Origin: Cocleimonas sp.
GTDB taxonomy: Bacteria; Pseudomonadota; Gammaproteobacteria; Thiotrichales; Thiotrichaceae
Direction of reading: 5' to 3'
Length of the DNA: 6,068 bases
NCBI GenBank assembly: GCA_023145485.1
Contig: JAGLDT010000222.1
Span: 1-6,068, forward strand
Positions 1-6,068 of the stretch are shown piece by piece. Position numbers and translations under genes: made by a program. The notes under the pieces are model-generated. The model was not told the DNA's origin. It made no database searches and saw nothing but the letters and a program-made list of their open reading frames with translations. How positions within the stretch are numbered: position 1 is the first letter of the stretch; every line of letters begins with the position of its first letter.

Positions 1-1368
1 AATGCCATTGCTAAAAGACTCAATAAAAAGGATCAACAACGTGTTGCTTTATGGGGGCTTTTTAAATATAAAGCAGAGAAACATCTGTTAAAAAAGAACA
101 CTCGAAAACTACTTTCAGGCAAGCATCCTTATGATCACACTATCCTACTCTATGGGATTAAACGCATAGCGAGAAAGAGTACTAAAAAAGCCAATGATTT
201 ACTGCTTAAACTAGAAAAAAATTATCAATTTAGTGTACAAGAAAAAGCAGAAACGGCTAGCTATATTGCGATGCAGGATGCACTTAATCACAGTCCTTAT
301 GCACTCCAACATTTTGCGACCATTCCTGCACAATATCGTGATGATGATAGCAATGTATGGATGGCACGCATGGCATTACGTCAAAGTGATTGGGCAAAGG
401 TTGGCGATGCGATTGATGCCATGAGTGAGGAGTATCAACAAAAAGATGTGTGGCGATATTGGAAGGCGCGTTCACTGGCTATTGCGGGGAAAGTAGATGA
501 AGCGCTCGCTATGTATAAAGTTTTATCCAATGATGCTTCTTTTTATGGCTTTATTGCTGCTGATCATTTGCAGGATGATTATCACAGTCTAGCCATGCCT
601 GAGCCTGATCGGGCAGAGTTAATCAATGTAATGCTGGATAAGAATATTGCTATTCAGCGTGCTTTGGAATTATTTAAAATTGGTTTTAGAAGCTCTGCTA
701 AACGTGAATGGTTTTATGCACTGAAAGCAATGGATAAAGAGGAGAAACTGGCTGCTGCAAAATTAGCATTAGAAAAGAATCTACCCTTTATTGCGATTGT
801 GAGTGTGGCTAAAACCAAAGATTGGAATCAGGTTGGCTTACGTTTTCCGCTTAAATTTCAAATGTTAATTCAAAAACATGCCAATACTAATGAGATTCCT
901 GCTGCTTGGATCTATGGTGTAACACGTCGTGAAAGTGCTTTTGATGCCAATATTGCATCCAGTGCTAAGGCGCAAGGTCTGATGCAATTAATTCCACCCA
1001 CAGCAAAAATGGTGGCTAGAAAATTAGATTTACCACCCTTAGCTAAAAATGATATTTTAATTCCCAATACCAATATTCAGCTGGGCAGTGCCTATCTCAA
1101 AGAGTTACTGCAACGCTTTAATGGTAATTTTGCTCAAGCGAGTGCTGCTTATAATGCAGGACCTTACCGTATTCCTAAATGGTTGCCTGATCAAGAACTA
1201 GAAGCAAGTCGTTGGATTGAAAGTATTCCTTTTTCTGAAACCCGTAAATATGTGCGTGCGGTGATGTCGTATACCACCATCTATGATTATAAATTAAATC
1301 ATAAAACAGGCACTAATATCAGATTATCGCAACGTCTAGCGGCAATAGCCCCGCGAGAAATGAAGTGA
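1..1368 (+). CDS. slt: Soluble lytic murein transglycosylase (Slt70/SltY type), 5'-truncated
   Basis: The reading frame is open from the first base to the TGA at 1366-1368, giving 455 visible residues. The start codon, signal peptide and probably about 190 N-terminal residues lie upstream, judging from E. coli Slt70 (about 640 aa). By family knowledge, the enzyme cleaves the MurNAc-GlcNAc bond of peptidoglycan in the periplasm, leaving 1,6-anhydroMurNAc ends. Window residues 1 to about 290 are alpha-helical and basic, and correspond to the superhelical U domain and linker. The catalytic SLT domain spans roughly residues 295-430. It shows the catalytic Glu in RRESAF (Glu311, 931-933), the GLMQL motif (residues 326-330) and AYNAGP (residues 383-388), the three hallmark motifs of family 1 lytic transglycosylases. 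Nothing catalytic appears to be missing. Its stop overlaps the start of gspK, which implies co-transcription and possibly translational coupling. The family call is firm; a special role in T2SS assembly is only inference. Confidence 0.93.
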   Translation, partial: NAIAKRLNKKDQQRVALWGLFKYKAEKHLLKKNTRKLLSGKHPYDHTILLYGIKRIARKSTKKANDLLLKLEKNYQFSVQEKAETASYIAMQDALNHSPYALQHFATIPAQYRDDDSNVWMARMALRQSDWAKVGDAIDAMSEEYQQKDVWRYWKARSLAIAGKVDEALAMYKVLSNDASFYGFIAADHLQDDYHSLAMPEPDRAELINVMLDKNIAIQRALELFKIGFRSSAKREWFYALKAMDKEEKLAAAKLALEKNLPFIAIVSVAKTKDWNQVGLRFPLKFQMLIQKHANTNEIPAAWIYGVTRRESAFDANIASSAKAQGLMQLIPPTAKMVARKLDLPPLAKNDILIPNTNIQLGSAYLKELLQRFNGNFAQASAAYNAGPYRIPKWLPDQELEASRWIESIPFSETRKYVRAVMSYTTIYDYKLNHKTGTNIRLSQRLAAIAPREMK

Positions 1369-2459
1369 TGAGGCAAACAACACAACCTAAAAAACAACAG
1401 GGTGTTGCACTGATTATTGCATTAGTGATTACCACGGTTGCTGTTTCTTTAGCATCCGTTGCTATGTATCGTCAGCGTATACAAATACGACTATCAGGAA
1501 ATATTTCTAATTTAGAACAAGCGTATCAATATGCGGTTGGAATGGAAGATTGGTCAAAAAAAATTCTAGAGAAGGATTTTAAAGATAACCCCAATGTTGA
1601 TTCATTAAAAGAAGACTGGCATATCGCCTTGCCTCCGATTCCCATTCAAGGCGGTGCTTTGATTGGACAATTACATGATTTACAAGGCAGAATTAATTTA
1701 AATTCACTGCTAATGAAATATGCGCCACTTTCTAGGTCAAGACAACCAGCAGTAGCAGGGCAAGGCGGTGGAAAAAGAGGTAATAATTCTAATAGTCCTA
1801 ATAACAATCAGCCTGCTGTCAAGGTCATAAAAACAGAGCCACTTATTCATCAACGTTTAACTGCATTGATTACAACTATCGATAAGGAGCAAGTACTAGG
1901 ACCTCCTGAAAATTTTGTAGATATATTATGGGACTGGATTGATGCAAAGGATGAAGAACGTCAAGGCGGGGCTGAAAGTGGTTATTATCAATCACTGGAG
2001 GTTCCCTATATGGCTGCTAATGCTCCGTTAATGGATGTCAGTGAGCTATTACTATTAAAAGACCTTAGCAAAGAAATTGTTGATAAATTAAAACCTTTAG
2101 TCTCAACATTGCCTAAAGACACTCGCATTAATCTCAATACTGCACCGATGGAAGTATTAGAAGCAATCGGTTTTGATGCAACTACTGCTACTGCAATTAA
2201 AAAAGCCAGAGATGAAACACCCTTTGAAAATATCAATGACTTCTGGAATTTAGAAGAGGTAAAAACGCTGTTTTCGCCAAACTCTGAAATGGGCGATAAG
2301 AAAGCGAACTATGCACAAACATTAGGTATAACTACTGAATACTTTCTTCTTCAAGGCAAAGTGAATATTAATAATACGCGTATTTTTATTAATACGATTT
2401 TGGAACGAAAAAAAGGTAAAGTGCGTGTTATTAGGCGAGATTATGGGAACCCTTCTTAA
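1368..2459 (+). CDS. gspK: Type II secretion system minor pseudopilin GspK
   Basis: 363 residues from ATG 1368. A GTG at 1365 is in frame and would add one residue with a 4-base overlap. ATG is preferred, as it shares one base with the slt stop (TGATG); no strong Shine-Dalgarno separates the two options. A short basic leader ends in QQG, followed by VALIIALVITT, a class III (prepilin peptidase) cleavage site after Gly12 and a hydrophobic helix at about 13-32. Residue +5 of the mature protein is Ile rather than Glu, as is usual for GspK, which sits at the pseudopilus tip with GspI and GspJ. Family motifs follow: GRINLNSL (107-114), WDWIDAKDE (188-196), the ESGYY...PYMAANAPLMDVSELLLL stretch (about 203-230), and RINLNTAPMEVLEAIG (253-268) leading into a helix-hairpin-helix-like segment. 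The protein is longer than typical GspK (about 300-330 aa), mainly because of a Gly/Asn-rich insert at about 124-150. Confidence 0.94.
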   Translation: MRQTTQPKKQQGVALIIALVITTVAVSLASVAMYRQRIQIRLSGNISNLEQAYQYAVGMEDWSKKILEKDFKDNPNVDSLKEDWHIALPPIPIQGGALIGQLHDLQGRINLNSLLMKYAPLSRSRQPAVAGQGGGKRGNNSNSPNNNQPAVKVIKTEPLIHQRLTALITTIDKEQVLGPPENFVDILWDWIDAKDEERQGGAESGYYQSLEVPYMAANAPLMDVSELLLLKDLSKEIVDKLKPLVSTLPKDTRINLNTAPMEVLEAIGFDATTATAIKKARDETPFENINDFWNLEEVKTLFSPNSEMGDKKANYAQTLGITTEYFLLQGKVNINNTRIFINTILERKKGKVRVIRRDYGNPS

Positions 2460-2613
2460 ATTGCTATTATATTTTCCGTGTAATTTAGGAAACGAAAGCA
2501 TCGAATTCATCTTGATTTAAATATCTCATTGTGAGGAGCTTTGTAAACTTGATTTACAAACGACGAAGCAATCTACTCAATAAATGCAATAAACAGTTAA
2601 CTATAAAACAGCA
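2460..2613 (+). other. gspK-gspL intergenic gap
   Basis: These 154 bases break an otherwise overlapping gene run. No ORF of note is present. The second half holds the repeat element described separately (2526-2574). Upstream of it (2460-2525) the DNA is AT-rich with only a weak 5-bp inverted repeat (TTTCC at about 2472, GGAAA at about 2488). No run of T follows a GC-rich stem, so I see no intrinsic terminator. Promoter-like words exist (TTTACA at 2553-2558 and TATAAA at 2602-2607), but they are not spaced as a sigma-70 promoter, so none is called. An in-frame stop TAA at 2590-2592 fixes the upstream limit for gspL. Confidence 0.7.
2526..2574 (+). repeat. Short dispersed intergenic repeat-like element with internal hairpin
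   Basis: The left arm TCATTGTGAGGAGC (2526-2539) and the right arm CGACGAAGCAATCT (2561-2574) flank a perfect 8-bp inverted repeat, TTTGTAAA (2540-2547) and TTTACAAA (2553-2560), with a 5-base loop CTTGA. Outer ATTG (2528-2531) and CAAT (2569-2572) also pair at symmetric distance, leaving an 8 x 8 internal loop. From memory, the arms resemble a short intergenic sequence family of the form TCATTGCGAGGAGC...GCGACGAAGCAATCT, found in many copies in unrelated bacterial genomes. Only one copy lies in this window, so its repetitive nature cannot be shown here. The hairpin is read directly from the sequence; the family assignment is recall. Confidence 0.6.
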
Positions 2614-3816
2614 ATGCAACTATTACTTATAAAACTTCACCTAGTGGAAACAGCTGATCAGGCATTGCTTGAGTCTGCGATTGTTACCAATAAACGAAAA
2701 AACAGCCATTTTGAAGCGATAGATTGGAATGATGTTCATAAACTGGCATCAGGAAAAAAAGTGGTAGTCTTTATTCCTAATGAAGATGTGTTACTGACTA
2801 GCATCAGTATTCCTAGTACTAATAAAAAGCAATTATTACAAGCAGTTCCCTATGCCTTAGAGGAGCGTTTGGCAGATGATATTGAGTCCCTGCATTTTGC
2901 TATTCATACTGAAAAAGAGAGTGATCTCACCCGTGTAGCCGTCATTAACCGACAAAAAATGGAACAGTGGTTAGACCTACTTCGACAACATAGTCTGCAT
3001 CCTCATTATATTTTACCTAGTCTGTATTCAATTCCTTTTAAATCAGAGAGCTGGACGTTAATTAATAAAACCAATAAATCCTATTTACGCCAAGAAAAAT
3101 GGTCAGGATTTAGCTGTGATCACAGCCTTTTACCACTTTTTTTAGCTGAAGAGATAGAAAAAAAAGCGCCAGAGGCAATTTATTATGCAGGGGATGAAAA
3201 TCATTACCCTGCTGAGTTAAGTGAGTTTGAGAAACACTCATTTGATAATGTGAATACCGTTGAGCATGATGCTGTTGTTGATGTGTTAGAACTTAATTTA
3301 CTGACAGGGTTTAGCCGTGGTAACAGTGTTTTATTTAATTTCAATTGGAAACCGTGGCGACCAACAGCAATCTTGGCAGGTGTCATTGGTGCTATCTGGC
3401 TGGGTATGATGGCTTGGCAAAATCATCTTTTAGATAAGAAACTAGCGAATATCGAAGCAGAAATAGAGTCTGTTTATAAAAAGACATTCCCAGGAGGTCG
3501 CATACAAAATGCGCCTATACAAATGGGTCAAAAATTAAAAGCATTGCAAAAAGATAATGGCTCTGTTGGTGGTTCACCCTTACGAGCTATTGCCACGGTC
3601 TCGCCCTTTTTAAAGAAATTCCCTAAAATATCCTTAAAAGAAATACGTCGCCAAAACAATGAATTATTGTTTATTATTAGCGCCCCCAACCTGACCCGCT
3701 TAGAAGCCTTCAAAAACACCTTAATCAAACAAGGCGCATTAAAAGTCGAAATAAAATCATCTACAACCACTGCCGATAAAGTGGAATCCACGCTTATTAT
3801 TAAGGGGGTTGTATGA
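2614..3816 (+). CDS. gspL: Type II secretion system inner-membrane platform protein GspL
   Basis: 400 residues. Start ATG 2614 is the only start codon between the upstream in-frame stop (2590-2592) and the MQLLLIKL opening, which matches the family's N-terminal beta strand. No clear Shine-Dalgarno precedes it. The cytoplasmic actin-like domain (about 1-245) shows the family signature AVPYALEERLADDIESLHFA (77-96) and the pre-membrane NLLTGF (228-233). A single membrane helix covers about 251-268, just after the basic/aromatic WKPWRP. A periplasmic coiled stretch follows (about 270-292), then FPGGRIQNAPIQM (292-304), a conserved GspL segment, and a C-terminal ferredoxin-like domain (about 320-400). 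By family knowledge, GspL recruits the secretion ATPase GspE through its cytoplasmic domain and pairs with GspM in the membrane. Its length is normal. It overlaps gspM by 4 bases (ATGA). Confidence 0.94.
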   Translation: MQLLLIKLHLVETADQALLESAIVTNKRKNSHFEAIDWNDVHKLASGKKVVVFIPNEDVLLTSISIPSTNKKQLLQAVPYALEERLADDIESLHFAIHTEKESDLTRVAVINRQKMEQWLDLLRQHSLHPHYILPSLYSIPFKSESWTLINKTNKSYLRQEKWSGFSCDHSLLPLFLAEEIEKKAPEAIYYAGDENHYPAELSEFEKHSFDNVNTVEHDAVVDVLELNLLTGFSRGNSVLFNFNWKPWRPTAILAGVIGAIWLGMMAWQNHLLDKKLANIEAEIESVYKKTFPGGRIQNAPIQMGQKLKALQKDNGSVGGSPLRAIATVSPFLKKFPKISLKEIRRQNNELLFIISAPNLTRLEAFKNTLIKQGALKVEIKSSTTTADKVESTLIIKGVV

Positions 3817-4307
3817 ATGAGATAAAAAGCTGGTTTTTAATGCTCTCATCGAGAGAGAAAACACTGGTCTCAGTTGCCGTCGTCGCTGTTATAGTAATGG
3901 TATTCTGGCTAGGCGTATTAAACCCTATTCTATCGCAACATGAAAAGCTGACTAAACTAACCGAAGACAAACAAACAGAATTACTGATAATGCAACGGCA
4001 AAGCACCCTAGTAAAACAATTACAGCGACAAGTTAGCGCAAGCAGTAAAAAGAAAATCAGAGGCAATCCGCAACAACTTATTGAAAGAGCATTGCAAACA
4101 TGGCGTTTAAAACCAAACTTACAGCGAATGCAGTCCCGAGGAGCTAATAAAGTTATTCTCTCGCTTAAAAAAGCCGACGCCGATAAGGTGATGTATTTTA
4201 TTGCTGAATTAGAACAAAAATACGATTTAGCGAGTAATGAAATGATTATTAGTAAAAACAAAACCATTGGTACGGTGGATGTTCGCTTGACCTTGGAGAA
4301 AAAATGA
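3813..4307 (+). CDS. gspM: Type II secretion system inner-membrane platform protein GspM
   Basis: 164 residues, the usual GspM size. ATG 3813 overlaps the gspL stop (ATGA) and is preceded by a strong Shine-Dalgarno-like AAGGGGG (3802-3808), which supports this start. The N-terminus has a short cytoplasmic segment with the family motif LSSREKTL (11-18), then one membrane helix (about 18-36) and the conserved NPIL (37-40). A heptad-like coiled-coil region follows (about 41-75). The C-terminal periplasmic part (about 85-164) would form the small ferredoxin-like fold through which GspM dimerises and binds GspL. GspM sequences are weakly conserved, so the call relies on the SSREK/TM/NP pattern, the size and the position between gspL and gspN. 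A large antisense open frame across this gene is considered a shadow. Confidence 0.9.
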   Translation: MNEIKSWFLMLSSREKTLVSVAVVAVIVMVFWLGVLNPILSQHEKLTKLTEDKQTELLIMQRQSTLVKQLQRQVSASSKKKIRGNPQQLIERALQTWRLKPNLQRMQSRGANKVILSLKKADADKVMYFIAELEQKYDLASNEMIISKNKTIGTVDVRLTLEKK

Positions 4308-5059
4308 AACTAAGGAATTTAATTCTGCTCGGTATGATCAGTTTTAGTGCCACCGCATTATGGAAGATGCCCGCTAGTTTTGCCTATCAATACGCACCTC
4401 ATGGGAATCTTCAAGCGCAGGGGCTTTCTGGTACTCTCTGGAACGGTGAAGCAAAACAAGTCACCCTTAAAAAAATCACCTTAAATAATATTTCATGGAG
4501 GATTGATCCTCTAAAAAGCCTCACTAGTTTCGGATTAAAATCACAGATAGAAGTCCAAGACCCTAATCTAAGCGTAAATGGACTAGCAGGTATTAATTTC
4601 AGTCAAACCATTAGCTTGGAAAGCACCCAAATTGAAGCCACGGGTGCTTTTATCTCAAAGTTTCAAAAACTGGCTAAACTTAAAGGTGATATTAAAGCTA
4701 ATATCATTCAACTTGAATTAATCAAAGGGCAACTTCCCTTGCTCGACGCAATCATTGAATGGAAACAAGGTGAATTAACTGCGCCAATAAGAATACGTCC
4801 AGCAGGTGACTATTCGATTATCGTAACACCCAATGATAAGGGGCTAAATGCTAAAATCAGCTCACACCAAGCCCCCTTAATCCTCAGCGGTGACGCTAAT
4901 ATAACGACCGACTGGAAATACAAGACTAATATTAAAATCAAAGCCGCCAGCGCTGCCAATAAAGGCATTATGAATATGCTAAAAATGGTCGTGGGTAAAC
5001 TGGAACGAGATGGCTCTGCAATTATTAAACAACAAGGACAGTTAAACGCTTTTTATTAA
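4304..5059 (+). CDS. gspN: Type II secretion system protein GspN
   Basis: 251 residues, typical for the GspN/PulN family. ATG 4304 overlaps the gspM stop (ATGA), and GGAG at 4295-4298 with a 5-base spacer supports it. The N-terminus MKLRNLILLGMISFSATALW carries a membrane anchor or signal-anchor (about 5-22); no lipobox or clear signal peptidase I site is seen. The family hallmarks are LSGTLWNGEA (41-50) and the following NISWRIDPL (62-70), after which comes a beta-rich periplasmic domain of alternating hydrophobic strands. GspN is an accessory T2SS component, present in only some systems, and its precise role is poorly defined. Its presence directly after gspM matches the common K-L-M-N order. 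The stop codon is immediately overlapped by the start of cobW. Confidence 0.88.
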   Translation: MKLRNLILLGMISFSATALWKMPASFAYQYAPHGNLQAQGLSGTLWNGEAKQVTLKKITLNNISWRIDPLKSLTSFGLKSQIEVQDPNLSVNGLAGINFSQTISLESTQIEATGAFISKFQKLAKLKGDIKANIIQLELIKGQLPLLDAIIEWKQGELTAPIRIRPAGDYSIIVTPNDKGLNAKISSHQAPLILSGDANITTDWKYKTNIKIKAASAANKGIMNMLKMVVGKLERDGSAIIKQQGQLNAFY

Positions 5060-6068
5060 TGATGAACCTAACAAAAACCCCCGCCACGGTAGTAACTGGC
5101 TTTTTAGGTAGTGGAAAAACTACCCTACTCTCTAATATTATTCAACAATCTGGCAATAAGCGTATCGCTATTATTGTCAATGAGTTTGGTGAGACAGATA
5201 TTGATTCTGATTTATTGCGTAGCTGTGCCATTGAAGGCTGTGAGGATAATAGTAATGAAGTTACTTTATTAGAAGATGGTATTTACGAACTTCCTAATGG
5301 TTGTATTTGTTGCACCGTTGAGGAAGAGTTTCTACCCGTGATGAAAAAACTGGTGGAACGACGTGATGAAATTGATCATGTGCTGATAGAAACTTCAGGG
5401 CTTGCTCTGCCAAAACCCTTAGTACAAGCGTTTAACTGGCCCGAGGTACAAAGTCATTTTACCGTTGATGCCGTGATTACGGTTGCAGATGGCCCTGCAT
5501 TAGCGGAAGGTCGCTTTGCTCATAGTCATGAACAGTTAGAATCACAACGCCAAGCGGATGATAGTCTTGATCATGATCCGAGTATTCAAGAGTTATACGA
5601 GGATCAATTAGGCGCTGCTGATCTTATTATTATTAGTAAAACTGATTTAATCACCTCTGAACAACGCCAACATATTGAAGCGGATATTAATGCGCATACC
5701 GATGAGTCAGTGAAAGTGATTAGTATTGAACAGGGTAAAATTAATCCAGAACTTATTCTAGGCTTAGAAGCGGCCAGTGAAAACCGTATTGAATCGCTAC
5801 ATTCGCACCATGATCATCATCACGATCACGGCAAACACCATCACCATGCACATGATGACTTTGATTCGATCGTCATTTCAATGGGTATTGTTGATGGTGA
5901 GAAACTCCTACAGCAATTAGAAACCGTTATAGAAGCCCAAAATATCTATCGATCAAAAGGCTTTGTGGCATTAGCTAATAAACCCATGCGCCAAGTAATT
6001 CAAGCAGTTGGTTCTAGAATTGAGCAATATTTTGATCGGCTTTGGAAGGTAGATGAAACACCGCGTAC
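5059..6068 (+). CDS. cobW: CobW, G3E-family P-loop GTPase linked to cobalamin biosynthesis, 3'-truncated
   Basis: Open to the window edge: 335 residues from ATG 5062, 336 from ATG 5059. Both ATGs sit on the gspN stop (TAATGATG) without a clear Shine-Dalgarno, so the start is unresolved. Numbering is from ATG 5062. Motifs in order: Walker A GFLGSGKTT (13-21), NEFGETD (40-46), the metal-binding GCICC (80-84), ETSG (110-113), and the guanine-specificity motif as SKTD (192-195) instead of NKxD. The segments IETSGLALPKPLVQAF and YEDQLGAADLI match, from memory, true CobW of the aerobic cobalamin pathway more than the zinc-related COG0523 paralogues. A His-rich stretch (247-264, 12 His in 18) precedes the C-terminal CobW_C domain. 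The final VGSRIEQYFDRLW resembles the family's C-terminal region, so probably only a few tens of residues are missing. It likely handles or delivers cobalt for CobN-dependent chelation; no cob gene is visible here to confirm that. Confidence 0.9.
   Translation, partial: MMNLTKTPATVVTGFLGSGKTTLLSNIIQQSGNKRIAIIVNEFGETDIDSDLLRSCAIEGCEDNSNEVTLLEDGIYELPNGCICCTVEEEFLPVMKKLVERRDEIDHVLIETSGLALPKPLVQAFNWPEVQSHFTVDAVITVADGPALAEGRFAHSHEQLESQRQADDSLDHDPSIQELYEDQLGAADLIIISKTDLITSEQRQHIEADINAHTDESVKVISIEQGKINPELILGLEAASENRIESLHSHHDHHHDHGKHHHHAHDDFDSIVISMGIVDGEKLLQQLETVIEAQNIYRSKGFVALANKPMRQVIQAVGSRIEQYFDRLWKVDETPR

Noticed and set aside
233..475. Short overlapping frames on both strands within slt.
   Set aside because: The slt frame is continuous through this stretch and its translation fits the superhelical domain; the alternatives are low-complexity shadows.
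1365..1367. GTG as the gspK start.
   Set aside because: It is possible, but the adjacent ATG at 1368 is a better start codon and changes only one residue of the leader peptide; kept as an alternative.
2460..2500. Possible terminator after gspK.
   Set aside because: Only a weak 5-bp TTTCC/GGAAA pairing with a long loop and no following T-tract.
2006..2510. Short antisense frames opposite the 3' end of gspK and into the gap.
   Set aside because: They are opposite conserved GspK motifs and show no family features or start signals.
2540..2560. The 8-bp hairpin as an intrinsic terminator.
   Set aside because: The stem is AT-rich and is followed by CGACGAAG rather than a run of T.
3113..3126. 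Perfect 14-bp palindrome GCTGTGATCACAGC resembling CRP half-sites.
   Set aside because: It lies deep within gspL coding sequence, encodes ordinary residues (CDHS region), and lacks the 6-base spacer of a CRP site (TGTGA-N6-TCACA). Probably chance.
3800..4267. Antisense open frame of 155 codons opposite gspM.
   Set aside because: It is fully opposite a well-supported gene with family motifs, the translation is Cys/Ser/Leu-rich with no recognisable domain, and there is no sign of its own ribosome-binding site.

Overview
The window is a compact, same-strand gene run from a low-GC (by eye around 40%) gammaproteobacterium-like genome. It reads slt (5'-truncated) > gspK > gspL > gspM > gspN > cobW (3'-truncated). 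The proteobacterial assignment rests on the type II secretion (T2SS) inner-membrane set K-L-M-N and on a Slt70-type lytic transglycosylase. The genus cannot be read from the sequence.

Layout: positions 1-1368 hold the C-terminal ~455 residues of a periplasmic soluble lytic murein transglycosylase. Its stop overlaps the start of gspK (1368-2459), a minor pseudopilin of the T2SS pseudopilus tip. A 154-base gap (2460-2613) follows. It contains a 49-base element whose two arms flank a perfect 8-bp hairpin, and it resembles a short dispersed intergenic repeat seen in many bacterial genomes. gspL (2614-3816), gspM (3813-4307) and gspN (4304-5059) then follow with 4-base ATGA overlaps. cobW (5059/5062 to beyond 6068) starts on the stop codon of gspN (TAATGATG) and runs off the window.

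How the genes fit together: GspL and GspM are bitopic inner-membrane proteins that form the assembly platform. GspL links the secretion ATPase GspE to the periplasm, GspK caps the pseudopilus, and GspN is an accessory inner-membrane/periplasmic protein. The coupled lytic transglycosylase could plausibly open peptidoglycan for this envelope-spanning machine, but that is inference. cobW is a G3E-family GTPase linked to cobalamin/cobalt metabolism and has no obvious role in secretion. The T2SS genes C to J are not in the window, so this system is split or its other genes lie elsewhere.

I see no tRNA, rRNA, CRISPR array, transposase or convincing terminator. I found no clearly new biological system. 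The most noteworthy points are the repeat element inside the gsp operon, the Gly/Asn-rich insert in GspK, the slt-gspK and gspN-cobW coupling, and the His-rich metal-binding-like loop in CobW.
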